From: Phytohabitans suffuscus
Lineage (GTDB): Bacteria; Actinomycetota; Actinomycetes; Mycobacteriales; Micromonosporaceae
Assembly (NCBI RefSeq): GCF_011764565.1
Contig: NZ_AP022871.1
Span: 6,324,320 to 6,388,319, forward strand
Length of the DNA stretch: 64,000 nt
Direction of reading: 5' to 3'
Part shown: piece by piece, positions 25,964-33,909 of the stretch
How the letters are laid out: the number at the start of each line of letters is the position of its first letter
Position numbering within the stretch: position 1 is the first letter of the stretch
Notes under the pieces: generated by a model
What the model was told of the DNA's origin: nothing
Seen by the model: only the letters and a program-made list of their open reading frames with translations
The model's database searches: none
Translations under genes and position numbers: made by a program

Positions 25964-27240
25964 TTGGTGGCTCCCTCGGTGGCGGCAGGCAGCGGCTGCC
26001 TGCGCTGGGGGTCGAATTGCCAGTCCGGCGGGAGGCTGACCTCCGCCGGAATGCGTGGACGGTCTCCGGGTGCGTAGTGTCGACCGTCCAGTGGCCAGTC
26101 GTAGCCCTCGAGTTCGTCGGTGTCCTTGCCGAGTATCTTGCCGCTGCGCTCGAACTCGCCGATCACGGCCTTGAGGCCGAAAGCCTGCACCGGGCAGACC
26201 TTCATGCACACCGCGCAGCCGTCCGCCAGGGCGACCAGGGGCAGGCAGCGCTTGGTGTTGAGCTTCGGCTTGACGACGCCGCGGTACTCCTTGCGGTTCG
26301 CCGGGATAGCGCCGGCGGGGCAGCGGCGTACGCAGATCTGGCACCGGTCGCAAACCCCCTCGATGCCGTAGTCGACGGGTCCGTCGAAGGCGAGGGGGGC
26401 GTTGGTGGTGATTCCAGCGAGCCGGCAGCGTGATCCTGCTTGAGGCGTCAGCAGTTGGCCGTTCAAGCCGAGCTGGCCCAGGCCGGCCTGGACGCCGTAG
26501 TGGATGTAGATGCTCTCCCCCTCGTAGTCCTCGCACCGAGCCTTGTAGCCGAGGGACTGCAGCCAGGCGGTCAGCTTGAGCATCTTCTCGAGCAGCTCGG
26601 CGTACGTCGTCAGCGCGACGTTCTCCGTCTTGCAGGACGGCGCGAGTTGGGTGGGCTCGTGGGGCTGCTCCAGGACGCATACGACCATCCGGTCGCCGGC
26701 CACTTTGCCCTGGTGTTGTTCAAAGGTGTACTTCGGGTCGTAGGGGGCGACTCCCACGGCGCTTAACCCGAACTCCAGCGCCTTCATCTTCAGACGCTGT
26801 GCCAGCTCCGCGCCGTCCGCGGCAGGAGGGGGAGCCGGCGGGTCCTGGCGCGGTGTGTGGTGCGCGGCGCGCCGCGCGACCAGCAGCCGGCGGGCAACCG
26901 GGAGGTAGGAGCGCCAGTAGCGTGGCGCCATCCAGGCCATCGTCTCGCGATGAAGCTTGAAGAAGTCCTGCAGCTGGATCTCCTCGAAGGCGGCCTGCTC
27001 CCGCTCCGGATAGCGAAGGATGCCTGGCTGGGTCTTGAGCTCCTCGGGCACCTTCTGATCGAAGGGCTGCCAGGGGCCGGCCAATTCACGAGGCCGGATC
27101 GGCAGCGCGGGCAGGCTACGAATCCGGCGCAGCCACCTGGGCACGATGAGGCGACCGAAGACGGGAAGCAGGGCGTGATCGATCTTGACCCCCGTGTGCA
27201 GGCGGACCCGTCCGAGCTTCGATCGTCGGTAGTTCTTCAT
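25960..27240 (-). CDS. 4Fe-4S protein related to reductive dehalogenase/epoxyqueuosine reductase
   Basis: A 426-residue protein whose C-terminal half resembles the RdhA/QueG iron-sulfur region: YIHYGVQAGLGQLGLNGQLL, then CDRCQICVRRCP and CAVCMKVCP, giving two [4Fe-4S] clusters. The N-terminal 170 residues are basic, and no Tat motif or corrinoid-binding motif was identified. ATG 27240 is chosen because GGAG precedes it; the open frame extends upstream into the promoter. It leads an operon with an acyl-CoA dehydrogenase, a crotonase and a thioesterase, which suggests a redox step on an acyl-CoA or its precursor. The reaction is unknown. Confidence 0.7.
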   Translation of the reverse strand: MKNYRRSKLGRVRLHTGVKIDHALLPVFGRLIVPRWLRRIRSLPALPIRPRELAGPWQPFDQKVPEELKTQPGILRYPEREQAAFEEIQLQDFFKLHRETMAWMAPRYWRSYLPVARRLLVARRAAHHTPRQDPPAPPPAADGAELAQRLKMKALEFGLSAVGVAPYDPKYTFEQHQGKVAGDRMVVCVLEQPHEPTQLAPSCKTENVALTTYAELLEKMLKLTAWLQSLGYKARCEDYEGESIYIHYGVQAGLGQLGLNGQLLTPQAGSRCRLAGITTNAPLAFDGPVDYGIEGVCDRCQICVRRCPAGAIPANRKEYRGVVKPKLNTKRCLPLVALADGCAVCMKVCPVQAFGLKAVIGEFERSGKILGKDTDELEGYDWPLDGRHYAPGDRPRIPAEVSLPPDWQFDPQRRQPLPAATEGATK

Positions 27241-27333
27241 ACCTGCTCCCTGCGGTGGCCATCGCCCGCGCGACTCGCCGAGCCCACATGCCGGTACCCG
27301 GTTGGCGCTCGCGAACACTTCCAGTGTTATAGA

Positions 27334-27354
27334 CATATCATCTAACTGTTACTT
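27334..27354. promoter_or_regulatory. CTAA-core operator in divergent promoter, Fe-S operon/SDR
   Basis: ATATCATCTAACTGTTACTT sits 22-42 bp before the SDR ATG at 27376 and 94 bp from the Fe-S gene start. Its core ATCATCTAACTGT is identical to the site at 60698-60719. Confidence 0.65.
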
Positions 27355-27375
27355 CCCGCCAGACAAGAGGTGCGC

Positions 27376-28119
27376 ATGAGGGGCTCGGTAGCGCTAGTGA
27401 CCGGTGGCACGCGTGGAATAGGCGCTGCCATCACCGAGAGAGTCGCCAGGACGGGTGTCCACGTGGCGGCGGTGTACCGCTCCGCTGAAGTCACCGCCCG
27501 CGCCTTCGCGGAGCAACTGTCCGGCGAAGGCCTCTCGGTCTCGATCCATGCGGCGGACCTGGCTGAGCCGTCGGCGTGTCGGGCGGTGGTCGAGGAGGTG
27601 GCAGCGTCCCACGGGCCGGTCGACTACCTGGTGAACAACGCGGGCGTCCTCATCGAGTCGAAGGTTGTCGAGGTCACCGAGAGCCAGTGGTCACATCTGC
27701 TGGCGGCCAACCTCGGCTCGGCGTTCTTTCTCGCGCAGGCGGTGTGGCAGGGCATGGTCGACCACGGGTTCGGCCGGATTGTCAACGTGGGGAGCGTGAC
27801 GGCCACCTCGGGAAACCCTGTCGAGGTGGCCTACGGCTCGGCGAAGGCGGGGATGATCGGCATGACCAGGTCCCTGGCCATGGCGGGTGCTCGTAAGGGC
27901 ATCACCGTCAACTGCGTGGTGCCCGGTGTGTTCGCGACGGACATGGTGCGGGGGATGCGGGAACGGGACCGGGAACGGATCGCGCGGATGATCCCGCTCG
28001 GTCGTGTGGGCGACACCCATGAGTTCGCGCACATGGTGGTGTCACTGCTGGCGGACGAGGCATCGTACGTCACGGGCGCGGTGCTCATGGTCGATGGCGG
28101 CCTGGGCATGGGCGCGTGA
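27376..28119 (+). CDS. Short-chain dehydrogenase/reductase (FabG-like)
   Basis: This 247-residue SDR has the cofactor motif ALVTGGTRGIGAAI, NNAGV, a catalytic Ser region NVGSVTATSG and YGSAKAG (Tyr-x3-Lys), with the classical C-terminal GAVLMVDGGLGMG. It oxidises or reduces a hydroxyacyl-CoA, alcohol or ketone using NAD(P). ATG 27376 follows AAGAGG; GTG 27370 is the alternative. It is divergent from the Fe-S operon and convergent with the GntR gene 23 bp away. Confidence 0.86.
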   Translation: MRGSVALVTGGTRGIGAAITERVARTGVHVAAVYRSAEVTARAFAEQLSGEGLSVSIHAADLAEPSACRAVVEEVAASHGPVDYLVNNAGVLIESKVVEVTESQWSHLLAANLGSAFFLAQAVWQGMVDHGFGRIVNVGSVTATSGNPVEVAYGSAKAGMIGMTRSLAMAGARKGITVNCVVPGVFATDMVRGMRERDRERIARMIPLGRVGDTHEFAHMVVSLLADEASYVTGAVLMVDGGLGMGA

Positions 28120-28142
28120 GTGGTGGACCAGGCCACCCGAGT

Positions 28143-28919
28143 TCACTCCATCAGGTCGAGCACAGTCAGCTTCTGGTGACCTTGCAGCAGGTAATCCTCG
28201 GCCTCCAGCAGGTGGGTCCGCCACAACTGCACCGCGGACTCGCCGTCCCGGGCCTCGATGAAGTCGACCACCTTCTCGTGCGCGCGGAAGCCGCGCCGGA
28301 GCGCACGGGTGTTCTTGGCGGACGTGGCCTCGGCCTCGACCGCCTCGTGGTTGGCCACCGCGATGATCTGCCGGAGTATCGACGCCAGGAGCGCCAGGGT
28401 CTTGTTGCCAGCGAGCTCGACGACGAGGGCATGGAAGTTCGTCTGGTGGGTCATCTGCTCGACCGGGTGAGCGACCGTCGACCGAGACAGCTTGACAGCA
28501 GCGCGCAGCTTGGCCAGGTCCTCGTCGGTCCGAATCTCCGCGAGCCGCCGGACGCAGGCCGGCTCGATGATGCTGCGGGCGGTGAGAACGTCCTGCAACG
28601 TGGTGCCCCTGTGCTCCAGGACGAGCGCCGCGTAGCGAGCGGCGACGTCCGGGCTCGGCGCGTTGACGCGAGCGCCGCCATGGGCTCCGCGGCGCACAGT
28701 GATCAGGGACTCGGACTCCAAGACTCGGAACGCTTCACGCAGGGTCGGCCGGGACACGCCGAACTCCGCCATGAGCGCCGCCTCGGACGGAAGCGCTTCG
28801 CTCTCCTGAAGCTCGCCCTTGACGATCTGGCGGCGCAGCTCCAACGCCACCACCTCGGCCATCTTCGGCACCCTCACACGTCGCCGCGGTGGAGCGGGTA
28901 TCGGTTCGGACACGGTCAT
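28143..28919 (-). CDS. GntR-family regulator, FadR (FCD) subfamily
   Basis: This 258-residue regulator has a winged helix at about 20-85 (LPSEAALMAEFGVSRPTLRE and ALRVLE-type FRVLESESLITVRRG) followed by an all-helical FCD ligand-binding domain (ARSIIEPACVRRLAE, then NFHALVVELAGNKTL and FRAHEKVVDFIEARD). FadR-type regulators bind operators of the form TNGTNNNACNA and respond to carboxylic acids or acyl-CoAs. It is the only such regulator seen inside the catabolic block. Its own promoter carries a CTAA-core site, so autoregulation and control of the surrounding operons are plausible. Confidence 0.86.
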   Translation of the reverse strand: MTVSEPIPAPPRRRVRVPKMAEVVALELRRQIVKGELQESEALPSEAALMAEFGVSRPTLREAFRVLESESLITVRRGAHGGARVNAPSPDVAARYAALVLEHRGTTLQDVLTARSIIEPACVRRLAEIRTDEDLAKLRAAVKLSRSTVAHPVEQMTHQTNFHALVVELAGNKTLALLASILRQIIAVANHEAVEAEATSAKNTRALRRGFRAHEKVVDFIEARDGESAVQLWRTHLLEAEDYLLQGHQKLTVLDLME

Positions 28920-28952
28920 CGGGATCTTGTACCTCTCTTTATGGGGTCCTCC

Positions 28953-28975
28953 AAATGATATGCCTAATTCGTTTC
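28953..28975. promoter_or_regulatory. CTAA-core site upstream of the GntR gene
   Basis: AAATGATATGCCTAATTCG lies 34-56 bp upstream of the regulator start at 28919. It is a looser match to the recurrent motif and a candidate autoregulatory operator. Confidence 0.5.
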
Positions 28976-29030
28976 ATGCAGGTTGAGCGGCATCCACTGG
29001 CGGTGGTTCGGCCAACCCGTGGTACGGTCC

Positions 29031-29050
29031 CAATAGTTAGATTATTAAGG
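29031..29050. promoter_or_regulatory. CTAA-core operator upstream of paired acyl-CoA dehydrogenases
   Basis: CAATAGTTAGATTATTAAGG ends 9 bp before GTG 29060 and overlaps its ribosome site. Its complement gives TAATCTAACTATT, very close to the consensus. Confidence 0.6.
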
Positions 29051-29059
29051 GGTAACGGC

Positions 29060-30238
29060 GTGACCTTCGCGGGCTTTGACCTGGCACCGGAGCTTCGTGA
29101 CCTGCGCGACCTCATGGCGAGGTTCGTGAGGGAGCAGATCGTTCCTGCGGAGCGGGCGGCCGGTGCCGAGGCCAAGGAGCTGCCCGGTGGCGTGCTCGGC
29201 GAGCTGCGTGCCAAGGCGCGTGCTGCCGGTCTGTGGTGCCTGGAGGCGCCGCAGGAGTACGGCGGCGGTGGCCTCGGTGCCTTCGAGATGGCTGTGCTCC
29301 ACGAGGAGGCATGCAAGCACAAGTTCGCCTTCCCACACGCGGGAGGTGGGGTGTTCGGGCACTCGCCGCCGGTGGTGCTCTACCAAGGCTCGGAGTCACT
29401 CATCGAGCGCTTCGTGAGGCCGACCGTCGAGCACGGCTGGACGTCTTTCACCGCGATCGCCGAGTCCGACGGCGGCACCGACCCGGCCCGCGCCATCCGC
29501 ACCACCGCTGTGCGAAAGGGCGACTCGTACGTGCTGACCGGCCGGAAGATGTGGATCACCAACGCCGACCGTGCGCACTACGGCGTGATCTACGCGCGGA
29601 CCTCCGCCGGGATCAGCGCGTTCGCGGTCGAGACCAGCTCCGCCGGTTTCCGGACGCGGCCCATCCCGGTCATCCGCGATCACTGGCCCACCGAGGTCGT
29701 CCTCGACGACGTTGTCGTCCCGGCGGAGAACCTGATTGGCGACGAAGGCGCCGGGCTCAGTCTCGCCGCCGGCTGGCTGGTGCGCGGCCGGCTGGGCTAC
29801 GCGGCCCGCGCCGTCGGGATCGCCGCCGAGGCCATCCGCCTGGCCACCGAGTGGGCGATCGACCGCGAGACGTTCGGTGCGGTGCTGGCCAGCCGACAGT
29901 CGGTGCAATGGGCGATCGCCGACGCGCAGATCTCGGTCAACGCTGCCCGGTGGCTCACCTGGGAAGCGGCCTGGCGCCACGATGCCGGCGAGGATGCCCG
30001 GCTGGCGGCGGCGATGGCGAAGCTTTTCGCCACCGAGATGGCCTACAAGACCGTCGACGCGATGATGCAGATCCTCGGTGGCATGGGTGTGGCCCGTGAA
30101 CTGCCGTTGGAGCACTGGCTGCGTGACCTTCGCGTGGCGCGGCTCGTCGAGGGCAGCAGTGAGGCGTTGCGGATGCAGGTGGCCCGCAAGGTCATCGGTC
30201 CGGCAGTCAGTGGCAAGAAAGCGGACCGTCCCGCCTGA
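29060..30238 (+). CDS. Acyl-CoA dehydrogenase, probable catalytic subunit of a pair
   Basis: A 392-residue acyl-CoA dehydrogenase with ITNADRAHYGVIYART and the C-terminal RLVEGSSEALRMQVARKVIG, where Glu takes the usual catalytic position. GTG 29060 with AAGGGG upstream is preferred over an upstream frame extension to 28889 that crosses the promoter. It is followed 31 bp later by a second, divergent-sequence dehydrogenase. Adjacent unequal pairs of this kind form alpha2beta2 enzymes in steroid side-chain degradation (FadE28-FadE29 type). Confidence 0.85.
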   Translation: MTFAGFDLAPELRDLRDLMARFVREQIVPAERAAGAEAKELPGGVLGELRAKARAAGLWCLEAPQEYGGGGLGAFEMAVLHEEACKHKFAFPHAGGGVFGHSPPVVLYQGSESLIERFVRPTVEHGWTSFTAIAESDGGTDPARAIRTTAVRKGDSYVLTGRKMWITNADRAHYGVIYARTSAGISAFAVETSSAGFRTRPIPVIRDHWPTEVVLDDVVVPAENLIGDEGAGLSLAAGWLVRGRLGYAARAVGIAAEAIRLATEWAIDRETFGAVLASRQSVQWAIADAQISVNAARWLTWEAAWRHDAGEDARLAAAMAKLFATEMAYKTVDAMMQILGGMGVARELPLEHWLRDLRVARLVEGSSEALRMQVARKVIGPAVSGKKADRPA

Positions 30239-30269
30239 CCGGGGTGGGCCAGGCAGTCGGAGGGGTGCG

Positions 30270-31385
30270 GTGGACTTCGAACTGGACGACGTGCAGCGCG
30301 ACATGCAGGCGGTCGTGCGGGACTTCCTCAAGGAGCGCAGCAGCGAAGAGGCGGTCCGGGTGGCGATGGATACGCCGTCGGGCTACGACCCGGACGTCTG
30401 GAAGCAGATGGCCGAGCAACTGGGACTGCAGGGGCTGATCGTGCCGGAGGAGTTCGGCGGCACCGGCCTCGGCTACGTCGAGCTCGGCGCGGTCCTGGAG
30501 GAGATGGGCCGGATGCTGCTGTGCGCTCCGTACTTCTCCACCGCGGTGCTCGCACCGACGCTGTTGCGTTTGCTCGAAGACGCCAAGGCCAATGCCGCGT
30601 ACCTTCCAGGCATCGCATCCGGCTCGATCATCGCCACCGTGGCGCTCACCGAGGACGGCGGTGCGATCGGCGAAGAGGCCGTGACGCTGCGGGCCGAGCC
30701 GACTGCGGACGGCTGGCGGCTGACCGGCTCGAAGAACTATGTGCTCGACGGGCACACCGCCGACCTGCTTCTGGTGGTGGCGCGAAGTGCTGGCGGCGTG
30801 AGCGTGTTCGCCGTTGAGGGCACCGCCACTGGTCTCGTCCGCGAGGCGCTACCGACAATGGACCAGACCCGCAAACAGGCCAGGCTGACCCTCGCGGACA
30901 CTCCAGCGATCCTGGTGGCCGCTGAGGGGGCGGCGTGGCCTGCTGTCGACACGATGCTGGACATCGCGGCCGTCATGCTTGCTGCCGAGCAGACGGGCGG
31001 CGCGCAGCGGGCACTCGACCTGGCGGTCGAGTACGCCAAGGTGCGCGAGCAGTTCGGCCGCCCGATCGGCTCGTTCCAAGCCATCAAGCACATGTGCGCG
31101 AACATGCTGGTCCGGGTGGAGTCGATGAGGTCAGCCGCCTACTACGGGATGTGGGCCGCCAGTGAGCTGAACGAGGAGCTTTCCACGGTCGCCCACCTCA
31201 CGAAGTCGTTCTGCTCGGATGCCTACATGTTCGTCACCAAGGAGATGATCCAGGTCCACGGCGGGATCGGCTTCACGTGGGAGCATCCTGCCCACCTCTA
31301 CCTCAAGCGAGCGCACTCCTCGAAGGTCCTCCTCGGTGATCCGGCGTTCCACCGCGAGCAGCTCGCGACGGCGATCGGGCTTTGA
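30270..31385 (+). CDS. Acyl-CoA dehydrogenase, probable partner subunit
   Basis: A 371-residue acyl-CoA dehydrogenase homologue with LQGLIVPEEFGGTGLGYVEL and VREQFGRPIGSFQAIKHMCANM, but a poorly conserved flavin/substrate region (ATVALTEDGGAIGEEAV). Its C-terminus, HLYLKRAHSSKVLLGDPAFHRE, has no YEGT-like Glu. This fits a non-catalytic or half-site subunit of a heteromeric enzyme with the preceding gene. GTG 30270 follows GGAGGGG. Confidence 0.82.
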   Translation: MDFELDDVQRDMQAVVRDFLKERSSEEAVRVAMDTPSGYDPDVWKQMAEQLGLQGLIVPEEFGGTGLGYVELGAVLEEMGRMLLCAPYFSTAVLAPTLLRLLEDAKANAAYLPGIASGSIIATVALTEDGGAIGEEAVTLRAEPTADGWRLTGSKNYVLDGHTADLLLVVARSAGGVSVFAVEGTATGLVREALPTMDQTRKQARLTLADTPAILVAAEGAAWPAVDTMLDIAAVMLAAEQTGGAQRALDLAVEYAKVREQFGRPIGSFQAIKHMCANMLVRVESMRSAAYYGMWAASELNEELSTVAHLTKSFCSDAYMFVTKEMIQVHGGIGFTWEHPAHLYLKRAHSSKVLLGDPAFHREQLATAIGL

Positions 31386-31690
31386 GGCCGGTGAACCTGC
31401 CCTTGCAGGAACCGCCCGCCCAGGTAGCCACAGATCTAGCGGCCCGCCCCTTCCCAGAAGCACTCTTCGCTTCGCGCCATCGCTAGCCGAGCCGGCTACC
31501 CGACCGGGCACGCCCGTCCGGTCCCATCGGCGGACCTCGACCCGGCGGCCCGCGGGAAACGGCGGCGGCTCGCCCGTCGTCCCCAAGTTCCCACCGACGC
31601 GCCATGACACCTTTCGGGCCCGCGATCGCGCCCTACGGCGGCCTCGCCAACCGGGCGTACGCGGCCCGCGGATCGACACGGGAGCAGCTT

Positions 31691-31709
31691 AAATAGTTAG
31701 ACGATAACC
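31691..31709. promoter_or_regulatory. CTAA-core operator upstream of TctBAC
   Basis: AAATAGTTAGACGATAACC; its complement contains TCGTCTAACTA, an exact fit to the FadR-subfamily form TNGTNNNACNA. Confidence 0.65.
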
Positions 31710-31737
31710 CTTGCGGGAGTGGCGCCCTCTGGCGAGA

Positions 31738-31751
31738 ATCAGCTAACTGAT
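31738..31751. promoter_or_regulatory. Second palindromic site upstream of TctBAC
   Basis: ATCAG and CTGAT arms flank a central CTAA, about 40 bp before ATG 31792. It may be a second operator of the same regulator. Confidence 0.4.
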
Positions 31752-31791
31752 CTATGTGATTTACGGCACTCGGGAGACATGGGGAGGGCTG

Positions 31792-32310
31792 ATGGGGCGG
31801 TTTGAGGCGGCCGGCCGGTTGAAGATCAACGGCGAGGTGCCCGTCGTACTCGCCTTGTTCGTCTTCGGCGTCGTCTACGTCGTCGCCGCACGACACTACC
31901 GGGCGATGCCCCTGACCGACCCGGGTCCGGGACTGCTGCCGATCGTGTTCGGGATCGGACTCGCCGCCTCCTGCCTGCTCGGCCTGCTGAGGCTGCGGCG
32001 ACCGGATCTCGCCACCCGACCGCAAGCCCAGGTCGACGACATTTCGGAGGACGCCGAGGTAGCCCTGGGGTGGTCAGGCGCTCTGCGCCCCTTGGCGATC
32101 ATCGTCGTGCTTCTGGCCTTCCCCTACGTCGCGCCCCACGCGGGCTACCTGGCGACATCCTGGCTCGTGTTCGTGCTGTCCGCCCAGATCCTGCGCCGCG
32201 GGCACATCCTGGCCACCCTGCTCACGGCCACCGGGGTCGTCGCTGCGTCATACCTGGTGTTCGTCCAGTGGCTGAACCTCCCGCTTCCCACCGGGCTCGT
32301 AGGGTTTTAG
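31792..32310 (+). CDS. tctB: Tripartite tricarboxylate transporter small membrane protein (TctB)
   Basis: A 172-residue membrane protein with about four hydrophobic helices (VPVVLALFVFGVVYVVAA, GLLPIVFGIGLAASCLLGLL, PLAIIVVLLAFPYVAP and ILATLLTATGVVAASYLVF), typical of TctB. TctB helps TctA move di- or tricarboxylates or other organic acids with the periplasmic-type binding protein TctC. ATG 31792 follows a GGGGAGGG ribosome site, so the upstream extension to 31756 is not used. Confidence 0.84.
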   Translation: MGRFEAAGRLKINGEVPVVLALFVFGVVYVVAARHYRAMPLTDPGPGLLPIVFGIGLAASCLLGLLRLRRPDLATRPQAQVDDISEDAEVALGWSGALRPLAIIVVLLAFPYVAPHAGYLATSWLVFVLSAQILRRGHILATLLTATGVVAASYLVFVQWLNLPLPTGLVGF

Positions 32311-32322
32311 GGGCTGAGCCGC

Positions 32323-33909
32323 GTGTTCAACGATCTCCTGGCGGGCTTCGGCGACGCTCTGCAGCCGGAATACCTGCTGCTGGCGCTCCTCGGAGTGGTT
32401 ATCGGCACCCTCACCGGCGTCCTTCCGGGCATCGGCCCGGTCGGTGCCATCTCGATGTTGCTGGGCTTGTCCCCCGCGGTGGGGCCGACCGGATCGCTCA
32501 TCCTGTTCGCCGGCGTCTACTACGGCTCGATGTACGGCGGCTCGACGACCTCGATCCTGCTGAATATCCCCGGCGAGGCCAACAGCGTCGTCACCGCGAT
32601 CGACGGCTATGAGATGACGAAGCGGGGTCGCGCCGGCGCTGCGCTGACCGTGGCCGCGCTCGGATCCTTCATCGCCGGAACCATCAGCATTCTCGCTCTG
32701 GCCTTCGCGACCCCGGTCCTCGGCGACCTCGCGCTGAAGTTCGGGCCACCGGAGTATTTCGCCCTGAGCGTGGCCGGCCTGCTCCTGCTCTGCATCCTGC
32801 TCACCGGCCCCCTGTGGAAGTCGCTGGCGATGGTGTTCCTCGGGTTGATGCTCGGCGCGGTCGGACTGGACAGCCTGTCCGCGGAGGCACGATTCACCTT
32901 CGACACCATCGAACTGTCGCAGGGCATCGGGTTGGTGCCTCTGGCGATGGGGCTCTTCGGCGTTGCCGAGGTTCTGTCGGTCGCGCAGCAGGTACGCCAT
33001 GGCCGGGTGCGCCGCCCGAAGGCGCCCAGGCTGCGGGACCTCTTGCTGACCCGAGAAGAAGCACGTCGGTCGGCAGGTCCGATCGGCCGGGGCTCTGTGC
33101 TCGGCTTCGTGATGGGCCTGATCCCCGGGCCGGCCACGCTCACGTCGACCTTCGTGTCGTACGTGCTCGAGAAACGCCTGTCCCGTCGCAAGGAGGAGTT
33201 CGGCAAGGGGGCGATCGAGGGAGTCGCCGGACCCGAGTCGGCCAACAACTCCGCCGCAGCCGCGGCGTTCGTCCCGTTGATTTCGCTGGGCATCCCGTTC
33301 ACCCCGGTGATGGCCCTCGTGCTCAGCGCGCTGCTGCTCAACGGCATCACACCGGGGCCACAGTTCATCGACCAGCACGGCGATCTGTTCTGGACCGTGA
33401 TCGCGAGCATGTTCGTCGGCAACCTCATGCTGCTCGTGCTCAACCTGCCGATGGTGGGCCTGTTCACCCGAGTCCTGGCGCTTCCCGTGCAGGTGCTGAT
33501 GCCGATGATCCTCGTGTTCGTCCTCGTCGGCGCCTACGCCGCGAACAATACGATGTGGGACGTCACAGTGATGGTGTGCGCCGGTCTGCTCGGGTTCGTG
33601 CTGACCAAGTACGGCTTTCACATGGCGCCGCTGCTGCTGGCCGTCGTGCTCGGGCCCACGCTGGAGAACTCCCTGCGTGTCTCGTTGAGCATCGCCAACG
33701 GTGGGTTCGGCACCTTCGTGACGCGCCCCATCTCCGGTGCCATTCTCGCGATCTGCGCTGCCGTCCTGGTGGCGCGACTGGTGTGGTTGCTCTCGCGCCG
33801 CGTCAGGCGTACGGCCGGGAACGGCGACACGGGCTCCGCCACACCCACCACCGCAACTGAGCCGGACTCGTCGACCCGGGTCCTGTCAGAACGGAGCAAT
33901 CAGCCTTGA
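32323..33909 (+). CDS. tctA: Tripartite tricarboxylate transporter large permease (TctA)
   Basis: A 528-residue permease with the TctA signatures GVLPGIGPVGAISMLLGLSP, YYGSMYGGSTTSILLNIPGE and GVAGPESANNSAAAAAFVPL, and about twelve membrane segments. It drives sodium- or proton-coupled uptake of an organic acid. It begins 12 bp after tctB, and the stop overlaps the tctC start (TGATG). Confidence 0.92.
   Translation: MFNDLLAGFGDALQPEYLLLALLGVVIGTLTGVLPGIGPVGAISMLLGLSPAVGPTGSLILFAGVYYGSMYGGSTTSILLNIPGEANSVVTAIDGYEMTKRGRAGAALTVAALGSFIAGTISILALAFATPVLGDLALKFGPPEYFALSVAGLLLLCILLTGPLWKSLAMVFLGLMLGAVGLDSLSAEARFTFDTIELSQGIGLVPLAMGLFGVAEVLSVAQQVRHGRVRRPKAPRLRDLLLTREEARRSAGPIGRGSVLGFVMGLIPGPATLTSTFVSYVLEKRLSRRKEEFGKGAIEGVAGPESANNSAAAAAFVPLISLGIPFTPVMALVLSALLLNGITPGPQFIDQHGDLFWTVIASMFVGNLMLLVLNLPMVGLFTRVLALPVQVLMPMILVFVLVGAYAANNTMWDVTVMVCAGLLGFVLTKYGFHMAPLLLAVVLGPTLENSLRVSLSIANGGFGTFVTRPISGAILAICAAVLVARLVWLLSRRVRRTAGNGDTGSATPTTATEPDSSTRVLSERSNQP

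Larger units (their letters stand above)
31386..31791. other. Long intergenic region ahead of the TctBAC transporter genes
   Basis: No gene is supported in these 406 bp. A short hairpin (CCTGC, CCTT, GCAGG at 31396-31409) follows the dehydrogenase stop and might terminate it. Two regulatory-looking AT-rich sites (31691-31709 and 31738-31751) precede tctB. Confidence 0.5.

Noticed and set aside
24788..26680. 630-residue acyl-CoA dehydrogenase with N-terminal extension
   Set aside because: The extension is a shadow of the Fe-S protein gene. ATG 25963 with the four-base overlap is the real start.
32248..33621. 457-residue minus-strand frame opposite tctA
   Set aside because: Its composition is Gln/Arg/His-rich, it is antisense to a clear permease, and it has no domain.
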